Shown: positions 53,006 to 63,466 of the stretch, in pieces
Numbering within the stretch: the first letter of the stretch is position 1
Layout: every line of letters begins with the position of its first letter
Origin: Calorimonas adulescens
GTDB taxonomy: Bacteria; Bacillota; Thermoanaerobacteria; Thermoanaerobacterales; UBA4877
Length of the DNA stretch: 64,000 nt
Reading direction: 5' to 3'
Assembly (NCBI RefSeq): GCF_008274215.1
Contig: NZ_VTPS01000015.1
Coordinates: forward strand, 1 to 64,000
The notes under the pieces: model-generated
Database searches by the model: none
What the model was told of the DNA's origin: nothing
Seen by the model: the letters and a program-made list of their open reading frames with translations, nothing else
Translations under genes and position numbers: made by a program

Positions 53006-53923
53006 ATGGATAAAGTCAAAAGGTTAATTGATTGTACTAAGAGTGATTTCGAAAAAATGACTGCAACTGAATTAAAAGAATCTATATATAAATCAGAAGG
53101 CAGAGTTATAATGGCACAACATTTAGTTATGGCTGGAGAAGGAATTATAAAAGGAGTAACAAATGCGGAAATTGAAGCAGCATTTGGAGCAGATATGATA
53201 TTATTAAATACCTATTATCTTAATGGAGAATATGATAATCCAGGTATGCAGGGAATGAAATTAATGGATTTAAAAAAGCTCATAAACAGACCTATCGGAA
53301 TATATTTAGGATGCACCAATAAAGGTAAAGAAACGGTTAAAAGTCTTGGGCCTATAGCTACGCCAGAAAATATCAGGCTTTGTTTAAAGGAGGGTATAGA
53401 CTTTATAGTATTAGGTGGGAATCCGGGGACAGGAACATCTATGGAGACAATTATTGAAGCGACAAAAATGGCTAAAGAAATAATTGGAGATAAAGCTTTA
53501 ATATTTTCAGGTAAATGGGAAGATGGAGTAGAAGAAAAGGTTTTGGGAGATCCTTTAGCCAAAAGACCTGCTAAAGAAGTTATAAAAGAACTGATCGATG
53601 CAGGGGCAGATGTTGTAGATTTACCAGCGCCGGGCTCAAGACATGGAATATCTGTTGATATGATAAGAGAGTGTGTGGAATTTATACACTCGTATAAACC
53701 AGGTACTTTGGCGATGACATTTCTGGATAGCTCTGTTGAAAGTGCAGATGAGGGCACTATAAGAGAAATTGCTTTGAGAATGAAAGAAACGGGTGCTGAT
53801 ATTCATGCAATAGGTGACGGTGGATATGGCGGATGCACGATACCAGAAAATGTATATCAATTATCAATAACAATCAGAGGCAGAAGGTTTACTATTAAGA
53901 GGATGGCGGCAAACAACAGGTAA
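53006..53923 (+). CDS. Uncharacterised TIM-barrel-like protein of PTS operons (DUF7916-like)
   Basis: A 305-residue soluble protein of unknown activity. The opening LIDCTKSDFEKMTATELKES, then EGRVIMAQ, and internal segments NRPIGIYLGCTNKG, IDFIVLGGNPGTGTS and ADVVDLPAPGSRHG are typical of an uncharacterised family found in sugar PTS operons and sometimes called PEP-phosphonomutase-like. Alternating strand/helix pattern and Gly-rich loops suggest a TIM barrel. RBS TTCGGAGGAG. It sits just before an epimerase and an RpiB paralogue, so a sugar-phosphate lyase, isomerase or regulatory role is possible. Confidence 0.65.
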   Translation: MDKVKRLIDCTKSDFEKMTATELKESIYKSEGRVIMAQHLVMAGEGIIKGVTNAEIEAAFGADMILLNTYYLNGEYDNPGMQGMKLMDLKKLINRPIGIYLGCTNKGKETVKSLGPIATPENIRLCLKEGIDFIVLGGNPGTGTSMETIIEATKMAKEIIGDKALIFSGKWEDGVEEKVLGDPLAKRPAKEVIKELIDAGADVVDLPAPGSRHGISVDMIRECVEFIHSYKPGTLAMTFLDSSVESADEGTIREIALRMKETGADIHAIGDGGYGGCTIPENVYQLSITIRGRRFTIKRMAANNR

Positions 53924-53971
53924 GTTTTTCACTATGGCAGCTAATCATCGTAGTAAAAAGGGGAGCAAATT

Positions 53972-54619
53972 ATGAAAAAGATAATTTGTCCATCAATGAT
54001 GTGTGCAAATTTCGATTCTCTTAAAGAAGAAGTTGCAAAGTTAGATATGGCTGGAATAGATATATTCCATATTGATATAATGGATGGAATCTTTGTACCT
54101 AACTTTGGTATGGGGCTGCAGGATATTCAGTGTATAAGAAAAAACACAGAAAAATTAATTGATGTACATTTAATGATTGAAAATCCAGGCAATTATATAG
54201 ATTTATTTGCGAAATTAGGAGTGGATATAATATATATTCATCCGGAGGCGGACAAGCATCCTGCCAGAACTATAGAAAAAATAAAAGCAGCAAGCAAAGC
54301 TGCAGGGATAGCAATAAATCCGGGAACTTCAGTGGAGACTATAGAAGAATTATTGCCAATGATTGATTATCTGATGGCTATGACAGTGAATCCAGGATTT
54401 GCGGGACAAAAGTATTTAAATTTTGTAGACAATAAAATTAAAAAATTGGTTAGATTAAAAAAAGATTATGGATTTAAGGTAATGGTAGATGGCGCAATAT
54501 CATCGGAAAAAATTAACGAGCTTTCAAAGTTGGGAGTAGACGGATTCATATTGGGGACATCTTCATTATTTGGGAAAAATGAAGATTACAAAACAATTAT
54601 AGAAAGACTAAAGAAGTAG
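53972..54619 (+). CDS. alsE: Ribulose-phosphate 3-epimerase family protein, AlsE-like (allulose-6-phosphate 3-epimerase)
   Basis: A 215-residue TIM-barrel epimerase. Metal and acid/base residues are conserved (HIDIMDG about 33-39; DVHLM about 64-68; MVDGAIS about 172-178). Several signatures follow the AlsE branch rather than Rpe: PSMMCANF instead of PSILSADF, IHPEAD, NPGFAGQKY and ILGTSSLFG. AlsE converts D-allulose 6-phosphate to fructose 6-phosphate. Operon linkage to an RpiB paralogue, as in Escherichia coli als genes, supports this. Ordinary pentose epimerase activity cannot be excluded. RBS AAAAGGGGAG. Confidence 0.78.
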   Translation: MKKIICPSMMCANFDSLKEEVAKLDMAGIDIFHIDIMDGIFVPNFGMGLQDIQCIRKNTEKLIDVHLMIENPGNYIDLFAKLGVDIIYIHPEADKHPARTIEKIKAASKAAGIAINPGTSVETIEELLPMIDYLMAMTVNPGFAGQKYLNFVDNKIKKLVRLKKDYGFKVMVDGAISSEKINELSKLGVDGFILGTSSLFGKNEDYKTIIERLKK

Positions 54620-54634
54620 TGGAGGTTATAAAAA

Positions 54635-55081
54635 ATGAAAATAGGTGTAGGAAGTGATCATGTAGGATACGCATTAAAGTTAGAAATAATAGAACACTTA
54701 AAAGAACTCGGACATGAAGTGGTCGACTTTGGACACTATAATAATCAAAGAACAGACTATCCTATTTATGGCGAAAAGGTAGCTAATGCAGTAGTAAATA
54801 AGGAAGTGGATTGTGGTATTTTAATATGCGGTACAGGAGTAGGTATGTCAATTGCTGCTAATAAGGTGAATGGAATAAGAGCCGTTGTATGCAGCGAACC
54901 TTATTCGGCAATGTTATCAAAACAGCACAATAACACGAATATATTGACACTTGGAGCAAGAGTGGTAGGAACTGAATTAGCAAAGATGATAGTAGACTCA
55001 TGGCTTGGAGTTGAGTATGAGGCAGGCCGACATGATAAAAGACTAGAGATGATAAGAGAGATTGAAACAAAGCAAAAATAG
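54635..55081 (+). CDS. RpiB/AlsB-like sugar-phosphate isomerase (copy 2)
   Basis: A 148-residue isomerase with GSDHVG, DYPIYG, catalytic Cys65 in ICGTGVGMS, SEPYSAMLSKQHNNTN and GRHDKR. It is a paralogue of housekeeping rpiB at 16861. RpiB-family enzymes also isomerise allose 6-phosphate to allulose 6-phosphate, the step before AlsE. Its place between AlsE-like and 6-phospho-beta-glucosidase genes argues for a hexose-phosphate role. RBS GTGGAGG. Confidence 0.82.
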   Translation: MKIGVGSDHVGYALKLEIIEHLKELGHEVVDFGHYNNQRTDYPIYGEKVANAVVNKEVDCGILICGTGVGMSIAANKVNGIRAVVCSEPYSAMLSKQHNNTNILTLGARVVGTELAKMIVDSWLGVEYEAGRHDKRLEMIREIETKQK

Positions 55082-55184
55082 TATGAACACGAAGAGTGGC
55101 AAGAGCGCTGTGGTGCCATTCCATCTCAGGCAGGCAGGTGACTTTCTACACAGGAATAATTATTTAATATAAGCTGAGATATAG

Positions 55185-56612
<1,428 letters not shown>

Positions 56613-56644
56613 TCTGTTTAGAGTTGAACATTATGAGCGAGCGC

Positions 56645-56703
56645 TGAGAGCAGTCAAGGACTACCGTCAAGTAAGACGAATTTTTTACCTTTGACTGCTC
56701 TCA
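56645..56703. repeat. Long hairpin between convergent bglA2 and cblS
   Basis: TGAGAGCAGTCA (56645-56656) pairs perfectly with TGACTGCTCTCA (56692-56703). Next to it AAGG pairs with CCTT across a bulge, and a nested CGTC/GACG stem lies in the loop. No clear T-run follows on either side, although ATTTTTTACC is in the loop. It may act as terminator or mRNA end-protecting structure for both genes. Confidence 0.55.
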
Positions 56704-56767
56704 AGTGAGCTTCCACAGTTTTGGGAGAGATGGAATAAAGAGATATTTTACCTTAGTTTCCTTTATA

Positions 56768-57499
56768 TTAAATTAATTTTCCAATATATGTAAAAGGTTT
56801 GTTTGTCAATCTTTTTACAGATGCTGTATCTTCTTCGCCATGAATTACGAGGCAGCAGGTAGAAGGTCCCCCTGATTTTAATACATCAAGATGCTGGGGG
56901 AAATTCGCCTCTACCTTTGCTCCTGATATGTTTTCTAATACGCCAATCTCGTATTTTATCCCTTTTGAACCAACCGGTATTGCTTCTATTATTTCTTTAG
57001 AGTTGGAAATTTTTACATAGTCTTTCAATGTAAGAACATCTTTTGAACTTAAAACTTCATTTCCTACACGTGGATACCCTAAAAGAGAGACATGCATACC
57101 TGCTTTGACCTTTTTTACCTTTAAATCTCCAATATTTGCTTTTGCTATTACTGTAATCCCTATACCTGTCATAGAGGTAGGGAAATTTTCCTCAGTACTT
57201 CCCGTAAAAACTACGTCTAAAAGTCCGTTTTCTTCAAGCTCGCTTTTTATGCCTCTCAAAATTTTTTCTCCTGCTGGATTCATTTCAACGGATAAAGTAT
57301 CTGATATAACAAGGGGTTCTGCTCCTACACATAGTGCTTCTGAAAGAGCTACTTTTACAGTAGTCCTTCCTACAATCTCTTCATCAACTTTTAACGCATC
57401 ATGCTCTTTATTCCCTATTGCCCCAAGGCTGTCACAAGATATCACATATGCTGCATCGGCTTCATAAATTATCACTAAATCTCTGTATCTCTCAATCAC
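56768..57499 (-). CDS. cblS: AIR-synthase-related protein, probable alpha-ribazole kinase CblS
   Basis: A 243-residue protein of the PurM/ThiL-like kinase superfamily. ISCDSLGAIGNKEHD (about 20-34), VGRTTVKVALSEALCVGAEP and VFTGSTEENFPTSMTGIG (about 95-112) match alpha-ribazole kinase CblS, which phosphorylates salvaged alpha-ribazole for the lower ligand of cobalamin. It starts with GTG overlapping the stop of the membrane gene upstream (57496-57987), whose product looks like the matching CblT transporter. The pairing is the strongest evidence. Confidence 0.72.
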   Translation of the reverse strand: MIERYRDLVIIYEADAAYVISCDSLGAIGNKEHDALKVDEEIVGRTTVKVALSEALCVGAEPLVISDTLSVEMNPAGEKILRGIKSELEENGLLDVVFTGSTEENFPTSMTGIGITVIAKANIGDLKVKKVKAGMHVSLLGYPRVGNEVLSSKDVLTLKDYVKISNSKEIIEAIPVGSKGIKYEIGVLENISGAKVEANFPQHLDVLKSGGPSTCCLVIHGEEDTASVKRLTNKPFTYIGKLI

Positions 57500-57987
57500 C
57501 TTTTATTTCCTACTCCTTTTTGTATTCCTTTGTAAACTAATGCCGCCAAGAGTGCGTTTGCGAAAGAAGCAATTGTTAAGGGGAAAACCCAGCCTACAAA
57601 AAATCCCCATCCGAATATTGGCACAAACAAGAGAGCTGAAACGGGGCCATTTAATATGGTAGCAGCAATTACCGCAACATAGATGTTGAATTTTTGATAA
57701 AAAAACCTAAATAGATATGCGTATACCGCCATCTGAGCAGCTACGTATATATGGTTTGTAAGTCCCAAAGGAAATCCAGAGGTGATTGCTGTAAGCATAT
57801 GGCCTAAACTTATCACAAGGGCTCCATACCATCCTCCAAGGTACAATGCGGCAAAATACCCTGGCATTGAATCGAAAGCAACTGTGTTAAAGACTTTTAT
57901 AAGAGCGCCTACTGCGCTTAGGGCTATGAGCATGGCAACGAGAGTCAAGGTTTTGACATTTTTTAATGTATTTGTGTTTTCTTTCAC
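57496..57987 (-). CDS. cblT: ECF-type S component, probable alpha-ribazole transporter CblT
   Basis: A 163-residue, five- to six-helix membrane protein: VAMLIALSAVGALIKV, then FDSMPGYFAALYLGGWYGAL and LGHMLTAITSGFPLGL, an ECF S-component pattern close to CblT. It starts with GTG 57987, seven nt after AGGGAGGG; the long upstream in-frame extension is not credible. It would need the general ECF ATPases, not in this window. Translationally coupled to cblS. Confidence 0.75.
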   Translation of the reverse strand: MKENTNTLKNVKTLTLVAMLIALSAVGALIKVFNTVAFDSMPGYFAALYLGGWYGALVISLGHMLTAITSGFPLGLTNHIYVAAQMAVYAYLFRFFYQKFNIYVAVIAATILNGPVSALLFVPIFGWGFFVGWVFPLTIASFANALLAALVYKGIQKGVGNKR

Positions 57988-58109
57988 ATCAATTCCCTCC
58001 CTATATAAAACATCACAAGACCTAAAAATGAAAGCATGTACATTATTTTTATGCTGTCTTTTATGCGGTGCGGAGTGATTTTTTCTTTTCCATACGTTGA
58101 GAGTCTTGA
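57984..58109 (-). pseudogene. Possible C-terminal remnant of a CbiB-like membrane protein
   Basis: Between the flavin reductase stop and cblT a 41-codon frame ends TPHRIKDSIKIMYMLSFLGL-VMFYIGREL, a pattern (I-x-x-S-I-K-I-M-Y, then a helix) reminiscent of the end of CbiB/CobD, the adenosylcobinamide-phosphate synthase. Its stop overlaps the cblT GTG. If right, a cobamide gene was largely deleted here. It is short, so chance cannot be excluded. Confidence 0.35.
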
Positions 58110-58667
58110 TCAACGCTGGGTATAGGATGACCATCTAACCATTTTATCCCTGAGATCCAAGGTTTCACCATCAACCGTAAAGGTTCCATTTCCGTTATGA
58201 TGGATCAGACGGCGTTCCTTTCGTTCCGGATCAATCCAGGCTTTTACCACCTCCAGGATGATAAGGTTGTATTTGTCAATCAAACTGTCATCGGCTATAC
58301 GGCATTCCAGGTTTACCAGGCATTCAGCTACAAGAGGTGCTTTTACTTTTTCGGCAGATACCGGTGTCAGACTGAAGGTTTTAAACTTGTCTGTGTCTAT
58401 ACCGGAGCAGTTACCGATTTCAACAACTTTAGAAGCAAGATCCACCGTTGGAACGGCAAGCACACATTCCCTTGTTTTGCGCAGAGTTTCAAAGCTGTGA
58501 TCCCATGGGCCGAGTATGCAGCCAATGAGTGGTATACCCTCATCTTCAATCACCATGTGATAGCTCATTGCCATCAGGTTTGGCTTACCATGATCGGAGG
58601 TTGCTACCAATAAGACTGGGCCCGGTTCAATGAATTGGTATACTTTGGATAATGGAAGCTCTTTCAT
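58110..58667 (-). CDS. Flavin reductase / flavoredoxin family protein
   Basis: A 185-residue FMN-binding split-barrel protein: GPVLLVATSDHGKPNLMAMS (about 16-35), LIGCILGPWDHSFETLRKT (about 47-65), ECVLAVPTVDLA and a C-terminal DKMVRWSSY. It is related to flavoredoxin and FMN-dependent ferric or flavin reductases of anaerobes. Electron partner is unknown. The RBS is weak (AGAGAGATG). Same direction as cblT-cblS. Confidence 0.85.
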   Translation of the reverse strand: MKELPLSKVYQFIEPGPVLLVATSDHGKPNLMAMSYHMVIEDEGIPLIGCILGPWDHSFETLRKTRECVLAVPTVDLASKVVEIGNCSGIDTDKFKTFSLTPVSAEKVKAPLVAECLVNLECRIADDSLIDKYNLIILEVVKAWIDPERKERRLIHHNGNGTFTVDGETLDLRDKMVRWSSYTQR

Positions 58668-58886
58668 ATAATCATCTCTCTTTCGTATTAAAGGCTTGGT
58701 TACACTTTTTGCAATTATATTATATATTTAGACAGTACTCTGAGTCAAACAGAAAATTGAGAAAAGAGAATGACTATGGTGTTTGAACAGGTACCATGAA
58801 AAGTGTTAACAGATTTTTAAAAATTTGATGCTATAATTTTTAAATGAAAAATAAAAATCGTAACAATTAAAAAGGGGGTATGCGGC

Positions 58887-60035
58887 TTGTATAAAAGATG
58901 GTATCTGCCTTATATATTATTACTTTCTTTGCTTGTAACGATATTGCCCGTATGTGACGTATATGCAGCACCTGTTATATCGACTGATTACCCGGGGGTA
59001 ATAGTGCAACCGGGAGCAAACCTTACGTTTCCGTTGACTATAAGTGGGGTCAGCGGTAAGGTGTCCTTGGGCGTGTCTTCTGTACCAAAGGGTTGGGACG
59101 CACAGATTTTTGGAGACGGCAGGCTTATCAATGCAGTATTTGTAAAACCTAACAGTGAGGTGGATGCAGAACTGCATGTAAAGGTGCCGCAAGACGTAGC
59201 GGACGGAAAATATACCATAGGGGTTATGGCACGAAGCGCTGGAGGGAATTCATTAATAGATATAGATATAACAGTGAATGGGGGTGCCGTGGGAAGTGAT
59301 GAAATTGAGGTACAGTATCCATCACTGAGCGGTCCTGATACTGCAACATATAACTTCAGGGCAACTTTGACAAACAATAGCGGCCGATCAAGGTCATATA
59401 ACCTTGGAGTAGATGCACCTCAAGGGTGGCAGGTGACATTCAAACCGGCTTACCAGAGCGATCAGATTGCGAGTTTATCCCTTGATGCCGGTAAGTCGCA
59501 GGACTTGGATATATCAGTTGACCCACCGGACAACGTGAAAGCTGGAAAATATACCATAACAGTGGCTGCTATCTCTGGTCAGGATGTGGCAAAAGCCAAC
59601 CTTGAGGTTGTTATAACTGGAAATTATAAAATGAAAGTATCAACACAAGATGAAAGGTTAAATGCTGATGTCACTGCAGGACATAAAGGTTCTGTAACAT
59701 TTACCATAAAGAATGAAGGCAGTGCAGATCTTCATGGGATTACATTTTCATCTGAAGCACCTCAAAACTGGTCAGTGACATTTGCACCAGAATCAATAGA
59801 TCTCATTCCTGCTGGAGAGACAAGACAGGTAACAGCATTTATAACCCCTGATAGCCGTGCAATTGCCGGTGATTACATGGTGGGAATAACAGCAAGTGCA
59901 AAAGAGACATCTGAAAGTATGGATATAAGGACTACAGTCCATACATCGACTCTTTGGGGATTGGTTGGTGTAGTTATAGTTGTAGCAGTGGTTGGTTGGG
60001 TGATGTGGACATTTAGAAAATATGGCAGGAGGTAA
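58887..60035 (+). CDS. Exported NEW3-domain protein anchored by a C-terminal helix
   Basis: A 382-residue protein: N-terminal signal peptide (about 1-28, ending near VYAAPV), then three to four beta-rich repeats of the NPCBM-associated NEW3 (alpha-galactosidase) type. Each repeat has the pattern P-x-G-W-x-(V/A)-x-F followed by (A/G)-G-x-Y; examples are SVPKGWDAQIF, APQGWQVTFKP and APQNWSVTFAPE. A C-terminal membrane helix (about 355-376) and RRR end follow. TTG 58887 lies behind AAGGGGGT. It leads an operon with an ABC exporter and probably acts outside the membrane with it. Confidence 0.82.
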   Translation: MYKRWYLPYILLLSLLVTILPVCDVYAAPVISTDYPGVIVQPGANLTFPLTISGVSGKVSLGVSSVPKGWDAQIFGDGRLINAVFVKPNSEVDAELHVKVPQDVADGKYTIGVMARSAGGNSLIDIDITVNGGAVGSDEIEVQYPSLSGPDTATYNFRATLTNNSGRSRSYNLGVDAPQGWQVTFKPAYQSDQIASLSLDAGKSQDLDISVDPPDNVKAGKYTITVAAISGQDVAKANLEVVITGNYKMKVSTQDERLNADVTAGHKGSVTFTIKNEGSADLHGITFSSEAPQNWSVTFAPESIDLIPAGETRQVTAFITPDSRAIAGDYMVGITASAKETSESMDIRTTVHTSTLWGLVGVVIVVAVVGWVMWTFRKYGRR

Positions 60036-60041
60036 CCTTAG

Positions 60042-61010
60042 ATGAGCGGGAACGCAGTTATTGAAGCCCATGGCCTTACCAAGTTATACGGAAATATAAA
60101 AGCTGTGGATGGGCTTGACCTCTCAATTTATGAAGGTGAGATATTTGGGTTGCTGGGTCCAAATGGGGCAGGCAAAACCACGACTATTCTAATGGTCATG
60201 GGCCTTACAGAACCAACCTCAGGGAGTGTGAATGTGTATGGACTTGACCCAATGAGAGACTCAATAAGTATAAAAAAAGTTGTGAGTTATATGCCGGATA
60301 ACATTGGATTTTATGACTATATGACAGGACGGGAAAACCTCCTTTATACGGCAAAGCTCAATCATATACCTGATGACGAGGCAAGGCAAAGGATAGATGT
60401 ATGTCTGGAGAGGGTAAATCTGACTGAAGCCGGTGACAGAAAAGTGAGGGAGTATTCACGCGGAATGAGGCAGAGGTTAGGCATAGCAGACGTGCTCATA
60501 AAGGACCCAAAGGTGATTATCTTAGATGAGCCCACTCTGGGAATAGACCCGGAAGGGGTTGATATGATACTGGACTTAATAGTTAATCTTAGTAAACAGG
60601 AAGGGAAAACAATAATTGTATCATCCCATCTTCTCTATCAGATGCAAGAGATATGTGACAGGTTGGGGATCTTTGTAAAAGGGAAACTTATAGCCTGCGG
60701 GAAGATATCTGAGCTTGCCTCCAATATCACAAATAGAAACGAATGTGCTGTACAGATTATAGCAAAGCCATTTGATGAGGGGCTTCTAAATATAGTAAAG
60801 TCTGTAGAAGGAGTAAAGGAGACATATATACAGGGTGGCATGATATCAGCTATATGTGAGAATGAAGATTCGGCTGTGATGATAAATAAGAGGTTGCTGG
60901 AAGCAGGTTATGTCATCTATCACTATGCCATAAGCGGATATAGCCTTGATGACATATACAGGAGGTATTTTGAAGGAGAGGATGGTGGATATGGTGCTCT
61001 TTCAAAATAA
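60042..61010 (+). CDS. ABC transporter ATP-binding protein (ABC-2 exporter type)
   Basis: A 322-residue ATPase: Walker A GPNGAGKTT (about 36-44), signature YSRGMRQRLG (about 142-151), Walker B VIILDEPTLGIDPEG (about 163-177) and switch SSHLL. The C-terminal extra domain of about 90 residues is common in DrrA/NosF-like exporters. RBS GGCAGGAGG. Partner permease overlaps its end. Confidence 0.93.
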   Translation: MSGNAVIEAHGLTKLYGNIKAVDGLDLSIYEGEIFGLLGPNGAGKTTTILMVMGLTEPTSGSVNVYGLDPMRDSISIKKVVSYMPDNIGFYDYMTGRENLLYTAKLNHIPDDEARQRIDVCLERVNLTEAGDRKVREYSRGMRQRLGIADVLIKDPKVIILDEPTLGIDPEGVDMILDLIVNLSKQEGKTIIVSSHLLYQMQEICDRLGIFVKGKLIACGKISELASNITNRNECAVQIIAKPFDEGLLNIVKSVEGVKETYIQGGMISAICENEDSAVMINKRLLEAGYVIYHYAISGYSLDDIYRRYFEGEDGGYGALSK

Positions 61011-61983
61011 TAAACTAAATAGTGAAGAGAGCGGTAGAGGACCGAGCGGCAACCTCTATACCATATTTAAAAAAGAGTTTTCTGACCAACTTTCCAGCAC
61101 GAGATTTTTAATACTCTTCTTTTTGATACTGATCACAGGTGTGGCCTCTTTGTATGTAGCGGCTGCCAGCATACGCTCCACAGTGGAAGAATCTGGTACC
61201 GACTTTATATTTTTAAGATTGTTTACTACATCCAGTTCATCACTGCCGCCATTTACTTCATTTATTTCCTTTTTAGGGCCACTGGTAGGGCTTTCAATTG
61301 GCTTTGACGCCATAAATGGGGAACAGAACGGAAGCACATTGAGCAGACTTCTGGCACAACCTGTATATAGAGATGATGTGATAAACGGCAAATTCTTAGC
61401 AGGCCTGGCCGTTCTCACCATCATGACATTTGCACTTGGAGGACTGGTAAGTGGTTTTGGAATTATGCTTACAGGTATTCCTCCAACAGCAGAAGAGATA
61501 GCGAGATTGGTAATATACCTGCTTCTAAATATTGTATTTATGGCCTTCTGGCTTGCAATTTCTATACTTTTCTCTATTTTGTTCAGGCAGACAGCAACTT
61601 CAGCATTGGGCGGAATAGCCCTCTGGCTTTTGTTTACGGTATTTGTGCCAATTCTTGCGGGCCCAATAGCTAATGCAGTATATCCAGTAAAAAGCCAGGA
61701 CGATGTTATATCACAGCTAAGGAATATAACGCTTCAGCAAAACATATCCCGGGTCTCGCCGTCCACTCTCTATGATGAGGCCTCTGCAGTACTGCTTTCT
61801 CCAGGAGTACGCACACTGGGGCCGATACTAATGGAGCAGATATATGGGGCAACCCCAGGGCCATTGCCACTTGGACAGAGTTTGCTGCTCATATGGCCGC
61901 ATATTACGGGCCTTATTGCAGGAACCCTTATAATATTTGGGATAGCATACACAATATTTTTAAGGAGAGAAATAAGGGCTTAG
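60991..61983 (+). CDS. ABC-2 type transporter permease
   Basis: A 330-residue membrane protein with about six helices in the ABC-2 (NosY/DUF3526-like) arrangement: one N-terminal helix, a large extracellular loop with Ser-rich stretch, GLSIGFDAINGEQNGSTLSRL-type coupling segment (FDAINGEQNGSTLSRLLAQP) and five more helices. The start is uncertain: ATG 60991, GTG 60985 or ATG 60982 share the RBS AAGGAG; 60991 is shown. The substrate of this NEW3-ABC system is unknown. Confidence 0.88.
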   Translation: MVLFQNNKLNSEESGRGPSGNLYTIFKKEFSDQLSSTRFLILFFLILITGVASLYVAAASIRSTVEESGTDFIFLRLFTTSSSSLPPFTSFISFLGPLVGLSIGFDAINGEQNGSTLSRLLAQPVYRDDVINGKFLAGLAVLTIMTFALGGLVSGFGIMLTGIPPTAEEIARLVIYLLLNIVFMAFWLAISILFSILFRQTATSALGGIALWLLFTVFVPILAGPIANAVYPVKSQDDVISQLRNITLQQNISRVSPSTLYDEASAVLLSPGVRTLGPILMEQIYGATPGPLPLGQSLLLIWPHITGLIAGTLIIFGIAYTIFLRREIRA

Positions 61984-62005
61984 TTTGACATTTATTTGTA
62001 TAAAA

Positions 62006-62050
62006 GGGGTGTTGTAAGCTGCCATGTAACTGTTTACAACACCCTTTTTT
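62006..62050 (+). terminator. Terminator of the NEW3-ABC operon
   Basis: An 11-bp stem GGGTGTTGTAA/TTACAACACCC is preceded by AAAA and followed by TTTTTT. Confidence 0.88.
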
Positions 62051-62159
62051 ATATGGCAATATACTTCAAATAAATAAAAGTTGTCTCATCAAATCTGGAC
62101 AGTGCGTGTAGATGATAGATACTATTAGACGCAGTGTATTATGTTTCAGCTAAAAGCTA

Positions 62160-62168
62160 TGGTATAAT
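62160..62168 (+). promoter_or_regulatory. Extended -10 promoter of the DUF362 gene
   Basis: TGGTATAAT, the same extended -10 word as upstream of cdaA and buk2, 22 nt before the start codon. Confidence 0.45.
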
Positions 62169-62190
62169 TTGTAGCACGGGGTGATAAATT

Positions 62191-63282
62191 ATGGATAGAA
62201 CATTATATGTCATATATGGTAATGATGGCAAATCCATGGTAAAGCAACTACTTAAGCAGGTCAATCCCTTTAAAAATCTGAGTAAAAATGCAAGCATAGC
62301 GCTAAAACCGAACCTTGTTGTTGCAAAATCACCGGAGACAGGGGCAACTACAGACATTGGAATGATAATGGGTATCATAGAATTTCTAAAGGATTATGGG
62401 TTTAATGATATAAGTATAATGGAAGGCTCGTGGGTTGGGGACAGTACGGCCAGGGCATACAGACTACTGGGGTATGAAGATATATCTAAAAGGTATGGGG
62501 TAAAACTTTATGATTTGAAGAAGGATTCCTATAAAGTGTATGACGTTGACAACATGAGCATAAAGGTATGTGACAAGCCGATGAGTGCAGATTATCTCAT
62601 AAACTTGCCTGTACTTAAGGCACACTGTCAGACCAGACTTACATGTGCACTTAAAAATCTAAAGGGCTGTATACCTGATGAAGAGAAGAGGAGGTTTCAT
62701 ACGCTCGGGATACACAGGCCTGTAGCATACCTTAATAAGATATTAAGACCATCCTTGCATATTGTCGATGGCATAATAGGAGACCTTACCTTTGAAGAAG
62801 GGGGTACCCCTGTAAACATGAACAGGATTATAATGGGATACGATCCTGTACTGATAGATACCTATGCAGCACAGATTATAGGATATGACTATCACGATAT
62901 AGGTTATATACCCATAGCCGAAAGCATAGGAGTGGGTTCTGCCGACATTCAAAATGCTGACATAGTACAAATAAATGAACCAGTTGGGCTTACAGGTGAT
63001 ATTTACCATTCAAGAAAGGTAGATAGACTCGCAAGATATATAAATGAAAGAGAAGCCTGCTCTGCCTGCTACGGTAGCCTTATTCATGCCCTTGAAAGAC
63101 TTGATGAAAAAGGTCTGCTGGACAGGTTTAAAGAGGGTGCCATATGTATCGGCCAGGGGTTTAAAGGTGTAGCTGGTGATGGGGTTGGGGTAGGAAGGTG
63201 TACATCGGAGTTTAACTCTTATGTAGATGGTTGCCCTCCGGTTGCGAGCCGTATCGTTGATTTTTTGAGCACAAAAATATAA
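62191..63282 (+). CDS. DUF362 family protein
   Basis: A 363-residue protein of the DUF362 family, found in anaerobes and archaea and often Fe-S associated. Features are IALKPNLVVAKSPETGATT (about 33-51, the family signature), a conserved LPVLKAHCQTRLTCALKNLKG segment (about 139-160, key Lys/His/Cys) and a C-terminal Cys-containing region (ACSACYG, GRCTSEF, DGCPP) that could hold a cluster. The activity is unknown. RBS GGGGTGA. Confidence 0.87.
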   Translation: MDRTLYVIYGNDGKSMVKQLLKQVNPFKNLSKNASIALKPNLVVAKSPETGATTDIGMIMGIIEFLKDYGFNDISIMEGSWVGDSTARAYRLLGYEDISKRYGVKLYDLKKDSYKVYDVDNMSIKVCDKPMSADYLINLPVLKAHCQTRLTCALKNLKGCIPDEEKRRFHTLGIHRPVAYLNKILRPSLHIVDGIIGDLTFEEGGTPVNMNRIIMGYDPVLIDTYAAQIIGYDYHDIGYIPIAESIGVGSADIQNADIVQINEPVGLTGDIYHSRKVDRLARYINEREACSACYGSLIHALERLDEKGLLDRFKEGAICIGQGFKGVAGDGVGVGRCTSEFNSYVDGCPPVASRIVDFLSTKI

Positions 63283-63317
63283 TGGCTGGTGTATGTGAAA
63301 TTTTAGCTGCTTCAGTG

Positions 63318-63346
63318 TTGACAAAAATAGTGTGACTCGCTATAAT
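63318..63346 (+). promoter_or_regulatory. Consensus sigma-A promoter of tRNA-Arg(CCT)-tadA
   Basis: TTGACA (63318-63323), 17-nt spacer and TATAAT (63341-63346) are perfect consensus, 29 nt before the tRNA. Confidence 0.88.
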
Positions 63347-63374
63347 ATTAGACGTACTTAAAAATAATACCTGT

Positions 63375-63451
<77 letters not shown>

Positions 63452-63466
63452 TTTATTAGGGTGAAT

